Made by a program: the position numbers and the translations under genes. From assembly GCA_016926155.1 (NCBI GenBank), contig JAFGPC010000159.1, forward strand, positions 1-43,366: a stretch of 43,366 nt of DNA, read 5' to 3'. The first letter of the stretch is position 1; each line of letters starts with the position of its first letter. The notes beneath the pieces were generated by a model. The model had not been told where the DNA came from, ran no database searches, and saw nothing but the letters and a program-made list of their open reading frames with translations. The stretch comes from Sedimentisphaerales bacterium (lineage in GTDB: Bacteria; Planctomycetota; Phycisphaerae; Sedimentisphaerales; Anaerohalosphaeraceae). Shown piece after piece: positions 1-6,946 of the stretch.

Positions 1-92
1 ATTCTCACTATGGCTTCCCCTGTCGGAGAGACGGCCGAGCACAGACTCGCCATGATCAGCACTGTTATGATTCCACCCACCATTTTTCTCAT
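1..92 (-). CDS. Start of an exported protein, cut by the window edge
   Basis: Only the first 30 codons lie in the window. They read as a typical signal peptide: a basic start (MRKM), a hydrophobic core (GGIITVLIMASLCSA) and a likely cleavage site near SLCSA or AVSPTGEA. A strong ribosome binding site (AGGAGG) lies about 7 bases upstream of the ATG at 92, which makes this start convincing although the ORF is short here. The product is inferred to be secreted or periplasmic; the mature part is outside the window, so no function can be given. Confidence 0.7.
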   Translation of the reverse strand, partial: MRKMVGGIITVLIMASLCSAVSPTGEAIVR

Positions 93-450
93 CGATCTGC
101 CTCCTACTATATTTAACACACTTTTATGTTGCTTTGCCTTCTACCAGACCGGTCTCTGATCGGCCTTACAAAAGAAATATATGGTAAAAAGCCTTCCCTC
201 GCAGAATACTGCCTTTCTTTGCAAAGAAACTGAATGATCATCAAGATGGGAACCTTTGCATCGTTTCTCTTTTTCAATACTAAACAAAGAGAACCTGCTC
301 AGTTTAAATACTGCAGACTTCACATGCCTCCATTGGAATGTTAGTCAGAAAATATGAACTTGTCAATTAAGAAAGTATTTTTTTTCATTTTTTCGACATT
401 TAATTTTGTTATCCCATTAGATCAATAGACATAAATATAAAGGGATTTTC

Positions 451-576
451 ATGAAGAAACTGTCGGAATCGCCATGGGTAAATTTACTTGTGAAAATCGG
501 TATTTCACATGATTGCAATATACCGGCTCATAGAGGAAGATGCGCCATCCGCTCTCCGAGTTTGTCTGTAATGTAA
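451..576 (+). CDS. Possible 41-residue small protein or leader peptide
   Basis: A plus-strand ORF begins MKKLSESPWVNLLVKIGIS and ends at TAA 574-576. AAGGGA lies about 7 bases before the ATG, and the upstream 90 bases are very AT-rich, as a promoter region would be. Its last 10 codons run into the left arm of a 9-bp hairpin (549-557 with 602-610) followed by TTTTG, which could act as its terminator. No family is recognised, and no plus-strand gene lies downstream within the next 27 kb, so a leader-peptide role has no target here. It may be chance. Confidence 0.22.
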   Translation: MKKLSESPWVNLLVKIGISHDCNIPAHRGRCAIRSPSLSVM

Positions 577-811
577 TTTGCAGACCTCACCTCCTCCAAA
601 TGGAGAGCGGTTTTGTAAAGGGAGGCAAGGCAATATCATACACCCTTCCCTTAAATGCATGTCGCTTGACAAAACAGCGTACATACATATAATGGAATAT
701 CAGTATTAACAAGCAAAGAGGGGGGGAGAGGATCTGTCGGGATCCCCTCCCATGACGCTGCAGGGGAGAAAATGCCTTAGACACTAACTTCCAAGGCCTA
801 CAGCGTCGCCC
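541..811 (+). ncRNA. Candidate structured RNA with four hairpins
   Basis: Four inverted repeats follow each other. H1 pairs 549-557 with 602-610 (9 bp, perfect) and contains an inner stem 564-568/581-585. H2 pairs about 618-625 with 644-652 (one bulge). H3 pairs 724-734 with 741-751 (10 of 11 pairs, 6-base loop). H4 pairs 754-760 with 801-807 (7 bp) and contains an inner stem 773-777/794-798. H4 is followed by GCCCTTTTTG, which favours the plus strand with a terminator-like end. It does not match conserved cores I can recall for RNase P RNA, tmRNA, SRP RNA or common riboswitches. The individual stems are seen in the sequence; that they form one RNA is inference. Confidence 0.3.
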
Positions 812-881
812 TTTTTGCTATCCAGTCTCTTGGTTTAATAATCGCCATATTTAAAACAATCCACATAACTCAACTTATGCA

Positions 882-908
882 AAATAAAGGAATATTTTTG
901 TAATTCCT
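882..908 (-). terminator. Terminator-like hairpin after the vanZ-like gene
   Basis: Read on the minus strand, AGGAAT (908-903) pairs with ATTCCT (893-888) across a 9-base loop and is followed by TTATTTT. It lies 19 bases past the stop codon of the VanZ-like gene, so it is a plausible end of the polysaccharide operon. The stem is short and AT-rich, hence moderate confidence. Confidence 0.45.
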
Positions 909-926
909 ATCGCGTTTGCAAGCCAG

Positions 927-1394
927 TCATAAGAATTGTGAATGCTGCTTATTCGTGCTAGGATTCCATCTGCTCGCCTGGAAATAGATAAATACCAGAG
1001 AAATTCCTGCCACATCAGATAGCCAGTCATAAATACTGGCATTCCGGCCGAAATGAACTTGTGTAAATTCATCCAGAGCAGCAATGACCAAGAGCCCGAA
1101 TAGGATGAAAAGAGACCAGCGCAGCTTGGCGCCGGCAGCGAGAGAACTTAAAAAAAGAGTTGCCAACAGACCATAACTTGTAAAATGCAACAAAAGCGGA
1201 TGTACATCAAACAGTCTATGTAATTTGCCCAGTGATTTTGCTGGGATATGCGTAAGAATCACAATGGAAACAAATATGAAGCAGCCCAGTAAAAATCGTT
1301 TTCTTTTTAGGATAGTTCCCGAAGCAGGTAAGGACGTTGCAATCACTTCACTCACTGACTTGTTTCCGAATTCATTAATAAATAGCCATTTCAC
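927..1394 (-). CDS. VanZ-like membrane protein
   Basis: The 155-residue product is a small integral membrane protein of the VanZ-like family. Hydrophobic segments lie at about 35-50, 70-85, 92-110 and 125-140. The family signature is visible as acidic and aromatic residues in the loop LDEFTQVHFGRNASIYDWLSD (D and E near 107, the paired D residues near 123-127). VanZ of enterococci gives low-level teicoplanin resistance, but VanZ-like proteins are also common in polysaccharide loci, where their role is not established. The start is GTG at 1394, 6 bases past the wecB stop, so the two are probably cotranscribed. It appears to be the last gene of the locus. Confidence 0.75.
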   Translation of the reverse strand: MKWLFINEFGNKSVSEVIATSLPASGTILKRKRFLLGCFIFVSIVILTHIPAKSLGKLHRLFDVHPLLLHFTSYGLLATLFLSSLAAGAKLRWSLFILFGLLVIAALDEFTQVHFGRNASIYDWLSDVAGISLVFIYFQASRWNPSTNKQHSQFL

Positions 1395-1400
1395 AAATCA

Positions 1401-2537
1401 TTAACTTATAATACCTGCCGTAGTTGTTGAAAAAGAATATACCTTTTGTATAACCTGTACAATCCTTTCGGCTGCCTTGCCATCCCATAATGGAGGGATT
1501 TGAGGTTTCCGTATGTTACCACTAATTACATTGTTATAGGCTTTAAGGATTCTTTCTGGATCCGAACCCACGATCTGGTTTGATCCGATTTCCGCCGTCA
1601 CCGGTCGTTCTGTGTTCTCTCGAAGGGTGATGCATGGGACTTGTAACGCTGTTGTTTCTTCCTGAATGCCACCGGAGTCTGTTAAGACAAGTTGGGCTGA
1701 TGCCTGAAGTTTCAAAAAATCCAGGTAACCGATTGGATCCAGTAGATGCAGGTTTGATAATGCATGGAGTCGATTATCCATCCCGAAGGTTTTTAGGTTC
1801 TTACGTGTACGGGGATGTATCGGAAATATGATTGGAAAATCTTTCTGAATTACCTCTATGGCATCCATGATTCGGGTGAATGTTTTTGGATCATCCACGT
1901 TGCTGGGGCGATGCAATGTCAATAGCACAAATCCGTCCCCATCAAGATACCCTTTGTAATTCAGATCATGTAAAATTGTAGACTTCATAGCTCTGTCAAG
2001 ATGGGCTAAAAGTGTATCGATCATCACATGGCCAACCATGTATATCTTTTCACTGTCCACACCTTCACGAAGAAGATTGTTTACCCCTGCCTGTTCTGTG
2101 CAGAAGAGCAGGTCACTGATCGAGTCGGTAAGGACACGGTTGATCTCCTCCGGCATAGTACGGTCAAAGCTGCGTAATCCCGCTTCGACATGAATCAGTT
2201 TGATACCTAGTTTGACGGCCACTAATCCGCAGGCAATGGTGCTGTTCACATCCCCGACCAGAAGAACTGCATCGGGTTGATGCTCCAGGCAGACGGGTTC
2301 AAAGGCCTTCATAATTTCGGCGGTTTGCACGGCATGGCTGCCACTGCCAACCTCCAGGTTGATATCCGGTTCAGGGATACCCAGTTCACGGAAGAACAAG
2401 TGGCTCATTTTTTCGTCGTAGTGCTGTCCTGTATGCACCAAAAGCGGCTCAATCCAATCGTGTTTTTGATATTCCACCATTAGCGGAGCGATCTTCATGA
2501 AATTGGGGCGGGCACCGACGATATTAATCAGTTTCAT
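1401..2537 (-). CDS. wecB: UDP-N-acetylglucosamine 2-epimerase, non-hydrolysing
   Basis: This 378-residue cytoplasmic enzyme interconverts UDP-GlcNAc and UDP-ManNAc, the donor for the WecG/TagA enzyme encoded just upstream. The full length and the family motifs are present: GARPNFMK (8-15), TGQHYD (36-41), GDVNST (95-100), HVEAGLRSFD with MPEEINR (116-134), HRPSNVD (209-215), HPRTR (241-245), DSGGIQEE (287-294) and RENTERPVT (306-314). The catalytic acidic residues expected in the GD, EAG and PEE motifs are visible. No UDP-ManNAc dehydrogenase (WecC) is seen in the window, so the sugar is probably used as ManNAc. The first 47 bases recur at 3488-3534, with 45 of 47 identical (see the remnant there). 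Confidence 0.95.
   Translation of the reverse strand: MKLINIVGARPNFMKIAPLMVEYQKHDWIEPLLVHTGQHYDEKMSHLFFRELGIPEPDINLEVGSGSHAVQTAEIMKAFEPVCLEHQPDAVLLVGDVNSTIACGLVAVKLGIKLIHVEAGLRSFDRTMPEEINRVLTDSISDLLFCTEQAGVNNLLREGVDSEKIYMVGHVMIDTLLAHLDRAMKSTILHDLNYKGYLDGDGFVLLTLHRPSNVDDPKTFTRIMDAIEVIQKDFPIIFPIHPRTRKNLKTFGMDNRLHALSNLHLLDPIGYLDFLKLQASAQLVLTDSGGIQEETTALQVPCITLRENTERPVTAEIGSNQIVGSDPERILKAYNNVISGNIRKPQIPPLWDGKAAERIVQVIQKVYSFSTTTAGIIS
2491..2537 (-). repeat. Direct repeat, copy A (start of wecB)
   Basis: This is the 5' end of the intact wecB. It matches 3488-3534 at 45 of 47 positions in the same orientation, 997 bases away. The first 38 bases on the plus strand (2491-2528) are identical; the two differences (2529 and 2532) are both third-codon positions that keep Lys and Leu. 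Confidence 0.9.
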
Positions 2538-2563
2538 CGTGAAATCTTCATAGAATTAATATC

Positions 2564-3400
2564 CTATGGGCATATAACATCGGTACACATCAACCACTCA
2601 GAGGCTATCATCGACAGATCTTCCAGATCAATTATCCCATTTAGGTTGAAATCGGCGCCATCGCAATCATCGTTGTCGGATGAACAATCTATCCGACTCC
2701 ACTGAGAACTGAATTCCGCTATGTCAAATAAGTCAACTCGGCAATCAAAACTGAGATCAACCTCAGGATAAGGATGATCCTGATCACCGCAGAAGTGAGG
2801 TATGCCGGGGAAGACAACATTATCCAAATATGTCAGATCCCCAGTGTCACTCCACTCAGCATTTATGTATAAGCCCTGTAAGTTGGCCAAGACTTCCATC
2901 ATATCGGTATCTGTGGCGAAACCTCCTCTCCAGGACTTCCTCCAACCAGCACCGACCAATGAGATACTGCGGTGTGTCCAGTTACCAACCATCGTAGGGG
3001 GCATATTGTAGTACAAATTCTTGGCGGCACCTTCAAGGATCACAGCCGGCCATTCTTCATCGCTTGTATAAGAAATCCATATATCAAAATGAAGGTCGGA
3101 TCCAAAAGCTTCCGTTTGATTGCCCAGAAACATTGTTGGAGCAGAAAATAAGGTGATTTTGTAATAATCGCAAGTGTATATCCCCCCGTCGATAAGACCT
3201 TCATTTGCGCTCCAGTGAGGTTCCATAGCCTCAGTGATTGGAAAATGGAAACCATGTTCCATTTGCACGATCAGCCAGCCCTCCGTGCCTGTGTCGAATG
3301 TACTGACGATCTGGCTATAGGCGAACGGACAATAAAAAGAGAAAACCATCCCGAAAGACAATATCAACTGGCGTTTCTCATTTAAGCACTTTTTAAACAT
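2564..3400 (-). CDS. Secreted protein with C-terminal dockerin-like repeats
   Basis: The 278-residue product has a signal peptide (LILSFGMVFSFYCPFAYS, cleavage near residue 29). A middle region of about 170 residues contains FDTGTEGW and LTYLDNVVF, in the style of carbohydrate-binding beta-sandwich domains; I cannot assign it firmly. The end has two calcium-loop repeats, VDLSFDCRVDLFDIAEF and ADFNLNGIIDLEDLSMIA, that is, a type I dockerin-like module. The start is fixed by GGAAGGAG 7 bases before the ATG. The gene sits between wecG/tagA and wecB, flanked by two copies of the wecB start, so it looks like a later insertion into the operon. It may bind or display the polysaccharide at the cell surface, but this is inference. 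Confidence 0.8.
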   Translation of the reverse strand: MFKKCLNEKRQLILSFGMVFSFYCPFAYSQIVSTFDTGTEGWLIVQMEHGFHFPITEAMEPHWSANEGLIDGGIYTCDYYKITLFSAPTMFLGNQTEAFGSDLHFDIWISYTSDEEWPAVILEGAAKNLYYNMPPTMVGNWTHRSISLVGAGWRKSWRGGFATDTDMMEVLANLQGLYINAEWSDTGDLTYLDNVVFPGIPHFCGDQDHPYPEVDLSFDCRVDLFDIAEFSSQWSRIDCSSDNDDCDGADFNLNGIIDLEDLSMIASEWLMCTDVICP

Positions 3401-3444
3401 AATTATCTCCTTCCGTCGTCAAAAATAATACAGTTACGTTTAGA

Positions 3445-3534
3445 TTAAAGTGTGATGTTAAGGTTTAGATAATCCTTAAGGTAGGTCATCTTCATGAAAT
3501 TGGGGCGGGCACCGACGATATTAATGAGCTTCAT
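3445..3534 (-). pseudogene. Remnant of the wecB start (16 codons)
   Basis: The ATG at 3534 overlaps the stop of the upstream transferase gene as ATGA. The reading begins MKLINIVGARPNFMK, exactly as in intact wecB, and then changes to unrelated sequence, stopping at TAA 3447-3445 after 29 codons. Only two bases differ from the intact copy over 47, both silent. The arrangement implies that wecB once followed the transferase directly with overlapping stop and start. A segment carrying the dockerin-protein gene now separates the truncated start from an intact copy. Confidence 0.8.
3488..3534 (-). repeat. Direct repeat, copy B (truncated wecB start)
   Basis: Second copy of the 47-base direct repeat (see 2491-2537). 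The repeats bound the dockerin-protein gene and mark a duplication or insertion event. Homology ends abruptly after codon 15-16. Confidence 0.9.
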
Positions 3535-4304
3535 TGGACATGAGCCTGAATTTTTCTTCTACGGCCTGTCAATTTAGCAAAAAGAACCATTAAGGCAAAC
3601 TTGGGCAAAACCAATTGCCGTTTGAATCGCTTTGGTTCCGTGCATAATCGATAAAACCATTCGGTTCCCGTAGCACGAAAGATCTTTGGCGCCCATTTCA
3701 CAAAACCGCTGACTACATCAAACGTTCCACCCACTCCCATACAATAGGGCGCATTGATTTGGGACCGATGCCGGTTGATCCACTTTTCCTGGCATGGACT
3801 TCCCATAGCCACAAAAAGCATGTCAGCGCCGCTTTTATTAATTATTCGCACTACCTCTGAATCATCCTTGAAATATCCATCCTGTCGTCCAACGATCTGC
3901 AGCCTTGGATGTTTTTGTTTTAGTTTAAGAAAAGCCCCTTCATTTACTTCCGGTTTGGCGCCCAGCAAAAATACCTTCAATCCTTCTTTTTCTGCCCGGG
4001 CCATCAAATTCAGAAATAACTGTACACCCGTCACACGTCCGATTTTCTGATTGGAGAGTAAATGAGCTGCCACCAACGCCCCTATACCATCACAAAGATG
4101 GAAATCGGCCGAATTGATCAGTCTCATCAATTCATTATCTCTCTGTGATCGGTAAATTTTTTCCGGATTGACCGCTACACAAAATGTTTTAATATGGCTC
4201 TTTATCCGTTCGACAATTCTATCTTCTGCATACCGATAGGATTCCAAGGCTGTAACAGGAACACCAAATAAATCGATCCGTCGTAATTCTGTACTTTGTA
4301 TCAT
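3531..4304 (-). CDS. WecG/TagA/CpsF-family glycosyltransferase (ManNAc transferase)
   Basis: The family (GT26) moves ManNAc or ManNAcA from UDP to an undecaprenyl-diphosphate-GlcNAc acceptor at the inner face of the membrane. The 257 residues show all family blocks: LFGVPVTAL (12-20), VNPEKIYRSQRD (45-56), the catalytic-region Asp in HLCDGIGA (D72), VFLLGAKPEV (111-120), FVAMGSPCQEKW (164-175), GVGGTFDVVSG (190-200) and the basic C-terminal WFYRLCTEPKRFKR, which resembles the membrane-contacting tail of TagA. WecB encoded downstream supplies UDP-ManNAc; the absence of WecC suggests ManNAc rather than ManNAcA as substrate. The stop overlaps the truncated wecB start. Confidence 0.9.
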   Translation of the reverse strand: MIQSTELRRIDLFGVPVTALESYRYAEDRIVERIKSHIKTFCVAVNPEKIYRSQRDNELMRLINSADFHLCDGIGALVAAHLLSNQKIGRVTGVQLFLNLMARAEKEGLKVFLLGAKPEVNEGAFLKLKQKHPRLQIVGRQDGYFKDDSEVVRIINKSGADMLFVAMGSPCQEKWINRHRSQINAPYCMGVGGTFDVVSGFVKWAPKIFRATGTEWFYRLCTEPKRFKRQLVLPKFALMVLFAKLTGRRRKIQAHVQ

Positions 4305-4463
4305 CCTATGCCCTCCCTTCTGCTATACAGATACTCCATTAATGCATGAAATGACCATGCTTGAGATCAATACAAGTTCGAAATGTAGTACCAAGAAGTG
4401 GCTTTCGTAAAGTTAACAACTCTCTCCTCTTATGAGGACTCCGGATCACCCATCAGTGAACGA

Positions 4464-4895
4464 TTAATGGGTGTTATGGACGATTTGTCCAAAGCGTATT
4501 GTCTGGATACCCGAACGAATCACCTTTGCGGGATTACCAACAACTATACATGCGGGTGGAACAGACTTAGTCACTACTGCACCCGCCCCAACGACCGTAC
4601 AATCCCCGATGGTGACTCCGGGCATGATGATGGCATTCGCACCGATGAAACAACGCTTACCAATAAATGTATCGACATGCAGTCCCTTCACATAATCATG
4701 GGTGAGGATCAGGCATCCGGATGCGCAATAAGATTCATCGCCAATGTGAACTCCTCGGGGATGTGTTTTATCAAGTTTCGTTCCCCAGGAAATTCGCGCA
4801 GTTCGGGCAATATCCATACCGTATACCTGTACGAGAAACCAACGCCTTGCCAGAATAGCTGGTGCGCGAAGCAATTCCCTAGTCTTCGTTATCAT
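4464..4895 (-). CDS. Hexapeptide-repeat acyltransferase (WcaF/LacA-like)
   Basis: The 143-residue protein is a left-handed beta-helix acyltransferase. Hexapeptide turns are visible as VHIGDESYCASGCLI (49-63), TFIGKRCFIGANAIIMPGV (75-93) and TIGDCTVVGAGAVVTKSV (94-111), followed by the usual VGNPAKVI (118-125). The His in LTHDYV (near 65) is in the place of the catalytic histidine of xenobiotic-type acetyltransferases. It probably O-acetylates a sugar of the repeat unit using acetyl-CoA. It is rather short, and the N-terminus lacks the longer helical cap of many relatives. It sits alone between gaps of 159 and 119 bases. Confidence 0.8.
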   Translation of the reverse strand: MITKTRELLRAPAILARRWFLVQVYGMDIARTARISWGTKLDKTHPRGVHIGDESYCASGCLILTHDYVKGLHVDTFIGKRCFIGANAIIMPGVTIGDCTVVGAGAVVTKSVPPACIVVGNPAKVIRSGIQTIRFGQIVHNTH

Positions 4896-5014
4896 GAAAC
4901 TCTACTTGGTGTGTCATAATATATGTTGCTAAGGCTCGGAAAACCCACGCCTGTGACCAATGTATGTTTAGATCGAAACGTACCGTATTGAGACTTGATA
5001 TTTATGTTGTGCGA

Positions 5015-6154
5015 TTACTGCAGCAATTCTAAGTAATATTTCTCATATTTGCTCATCATATGTGTAAGGGAAAACTTCTCATTTGCGGTCCGATGTCCAC
5101 ACTCACCCATCTCCCTAGTTCTATGAGGGGATGCAAGCAGGTATTTGATAGCATCGCTAAGAGCACAGGGATTACATGGAGGTACCAATAATCCATTCTT
5201 GCCATGTAAAACAACTTCGGGAAGACCTCCGACTGACGTCGCAATAACTGGTTTTGTAAGCATCATTGATTCGATCGCTCCGCCTGGGAGTCCTTCCCAT
5301 AACGAAGACATAACAGTAAATTCGCTTATATCAATATAAGGCGCAACTGCCTCAACATTGCCACAAAAAACAACATTGTCCTGCATTTTGTTTTTCTTTA
5401 CAATCCCTTTTAGATGCTCACGCTTTTCCCCGTCACCAACAAAAAGGACCCGAATTCTAGGATATAATTCAATCACTGACTTCAGTCCCATTAGGAGAAA
5501 GTCCAACCCTTTTTGTTGTGTGAGGCGTCCTATTACTGATATAATACGGTTTTCATCAGAAAGATGCAAATCGTCCATAACGCGTCTTCGCTCTTCTTCA
5601 GTAGAGTGTTTAATGTCTGTACCATTATGAATCACGGTGATTCTTGACTGATGGATATGGAAATCATCGTATAAATTTTCCTTCACTGCGTCAGAGACAG
5701 CAATGATATTCTCGCCATAAAGAAATCGTGTGAATCTCTTGTCCGAAAAAACATTTCTTGCGGTATAGATAGTCTTGCATTTTGTCAATTGCGCTGCCAG
5801 GTAGCCAAGTGCCGCCGTCCATCGATCATTGGCATGTAATATGCTAATTTCATACTTACGGATATAGTAAGATAATTGAGCTATACAAAAGGCGGCCATG
5901 AACTTACTAATTCGAAAGGGGATTCGATTGAATACAACACCCGATGAAACCAACCTTCTTACAATCCGTGATTCAGGCTCATCATCGGAAGCAAAATACA
6001 CATACCAACCATGAGAGGCAAAATGCTCAGCCATTTGGCAGGTGCGTTTCTGTGCTCCACCAGCATAGATGGTTCTGTCTGACATATGTAGTGGAATCAG
6101 TTGCGAATACAAGAATAGTATCCGTTGTGGATGATTCACTAAATGTTTCTCCAT
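5015..6154 (-). CDS. GT4-family glycosyltransferase
   Basis: The 379-residue protein has the two-Rossmann GT-B layout. The N-terminal acceptor half has an early glycine-rich loop (YAGGAQKRT, about 30-38). The C-terminal donor half shows IGRLTQQKGLD (about 209-219), VGDGEKREHL, the E-x7-E signature region SSLWEGLPGGAIESM (about 296-310) and VGGLPEVV. It should act in the cytoplasm on a lipid-linked acceptor with a nucleotide-sugar donor; the sugar cannot be predicted. It lies in a visibly AT-rich part of the locus (about 4.9-10.1 kb). Confidence 0.9.
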   Translation of the reverse strand: MEKHLVNHPQRILFLYSQLIPLHMSDRTIYAGGAQKRTCQMAEHFASHGWYVYFASDDEPESRIVRRLVSSGVVFNRIPFRISKFMAAFCIAQLSYYIRKYEISILHANDRWTAALGYLAAQLTKCKTIYTARNVFSDKRFTRFLYGENIIAVSDAVKENLYDDFHIHQSRITVIHNGTDIKHSTEEERRRVMDDLHLSDENRIISVIGRLTQQKGLDFLLMGLKSVIELYPRIRVLFVGDGEKREHLKGIVKKNKMQDNVVFCGNVEAVAPYIDISEFTVMSSLWEGLPGGAIESMMLTKPVIATSVGGLPEVVLHGKNGLLVPPCNPCALSDAIKYLLASPHRTREMGECGHRTANEKFSLTHMMSKYEKYYLELLQ

Positions 6155-6229
6155 AACAATGATAGATAGTAAATCACCACTTAAATATACAGATGTAATA
6201 AAATATCTATATTGTGAATCATGTTCAAG

Positions 6230-6910
6230 TTATTTTGTACTATCAATGATAGCATACACAGTCAGGTCGTTTCCACCCGGTTTCCACCTCATATAATGTA
6301 ATATTCGTCCTATCACCCAACTTATATGATATCCAATCCTATGTGGAAGGTAGCATGTGTACATCTTCATCCTCGGTGTCCATAGCTCATGTTTAACAAC
6401 CTTGAAGCCCGCTCTCTCCAAAAGATTTCGAATTTCCATCACATTCCAGCAATATAAATGCTGATCCCTTTTTCTGCTTTTCGTTACAACGAGAGGAATT
6501 GATATAACAAGTTTTCCGTCAGAATTGAGTAAGTCATGAAATATTCTAAGCACATTATATGGATTTTCGAGATGTTCTAATACATGTGAACATATGATAC
6601 CGTCATATGTTTGCTCGAATCTTTCCACTTCTTCGACAGCAGCGAGTCTTGCATCTATCCCACGCTTTATGCATTCATCAACTGCAAACCGAGATATATC
6701 AATACCAGTAGCTTCTGGATGTCCAGAGATATTCTGCCCAATTCCACAACCAACTTCTAATACTGAATTGCAACCGCTCAAGTATCTCCAGTACTTTCTA
6801 TTGGCGATATACGAAAGAAAATGATAGAAGCGAATATCGTTCAGATGTCTAGAATGATTTACCTTGTGATATGCTTTATCATAAAGTACAGATAGTTCTT
6901 CGTAATGCAT
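6230..6910 (-). CDS. Class I SAM-dependent methyltransferase
   Basis: The 226-residue protein has SAM motif I LEVGCGIG (51-58), an acidic strand-2 end in GIDIS (about 68-72), motif II/III around YDGIICSHVLEHL (about 104-116) and the post-motif GKLVISIPL. This pattern is that of the Methyltransf_11/23 group, which methylates small molecules or sugars. In a polysaccharide locus it probably O-methylates a sugar or caps a chain; the target cannot be read from sequence. It is flanked by short gaps (76 and 37 bases) and is probably cotranscribed with its neighbours. Confidence 0.85.
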   Translation of the reverse strand: MHYEELSVLYDKAYHKVNHSRHLNDIRFYHFLSYIANRKYWRYLSGCNSVLEVGCGIGQNISGHPEATGIDISRFAVDECIKRGIDARLAAVEEVERFEQTYDGIICSHVLEHLENPYNVLRIFHDLLNSDGKLVISIPLVVTKSRKRDQHLYCWNVMEIRNLLERAGFKVVKHELWTPRMKMYTCYLPHRIGYHISWVIGRILHYMRWKPGGNDLTVYAIIDSTK

Positions 6911-6946
6911 AATTCTCGCAACTGTATTTGATCACTTAGAGATAGC

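Larger units (their letters stand above)
93..926. other. Long gap with hairpins and one tiny ORF
   Basis: No convincing gene of ordinary size is seen in these 834 bases. A 60-codon minus-strand ORF (141-323) and a 65-codon minus-strand ORF (587-784) lack recognisable domains, and the second runs through strong hairpins. The gap contains an AT-rich stretch (about 355-450), a 41-codon plus-strand ORF with a ribosome binding site (451-576), a cluster of four hairpins (541-811) and, at the right end, a terminator-like hairpin for the minus-strand polysaccharide operon. The last three are listed separately. Confidence 0.6.

Noticed and set aside
141-323. A 60-codon minus-strand ORF
   Set aside because: No domain, no clear ribosome binding site and no coding bias; it reads as chance.
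587-784. A 65-codon minus-strand ORF in the left gap
   Set aside because: It runs through hairpin arms, has no domain, and its residues look like the translation of palindromic DNA.
4398-4919. A 173-codon plus-strand ORF with a plausible length
   Set aside because: It lies antisense to the hexapeptide acyltransferase, whose repeats are unmistakable.
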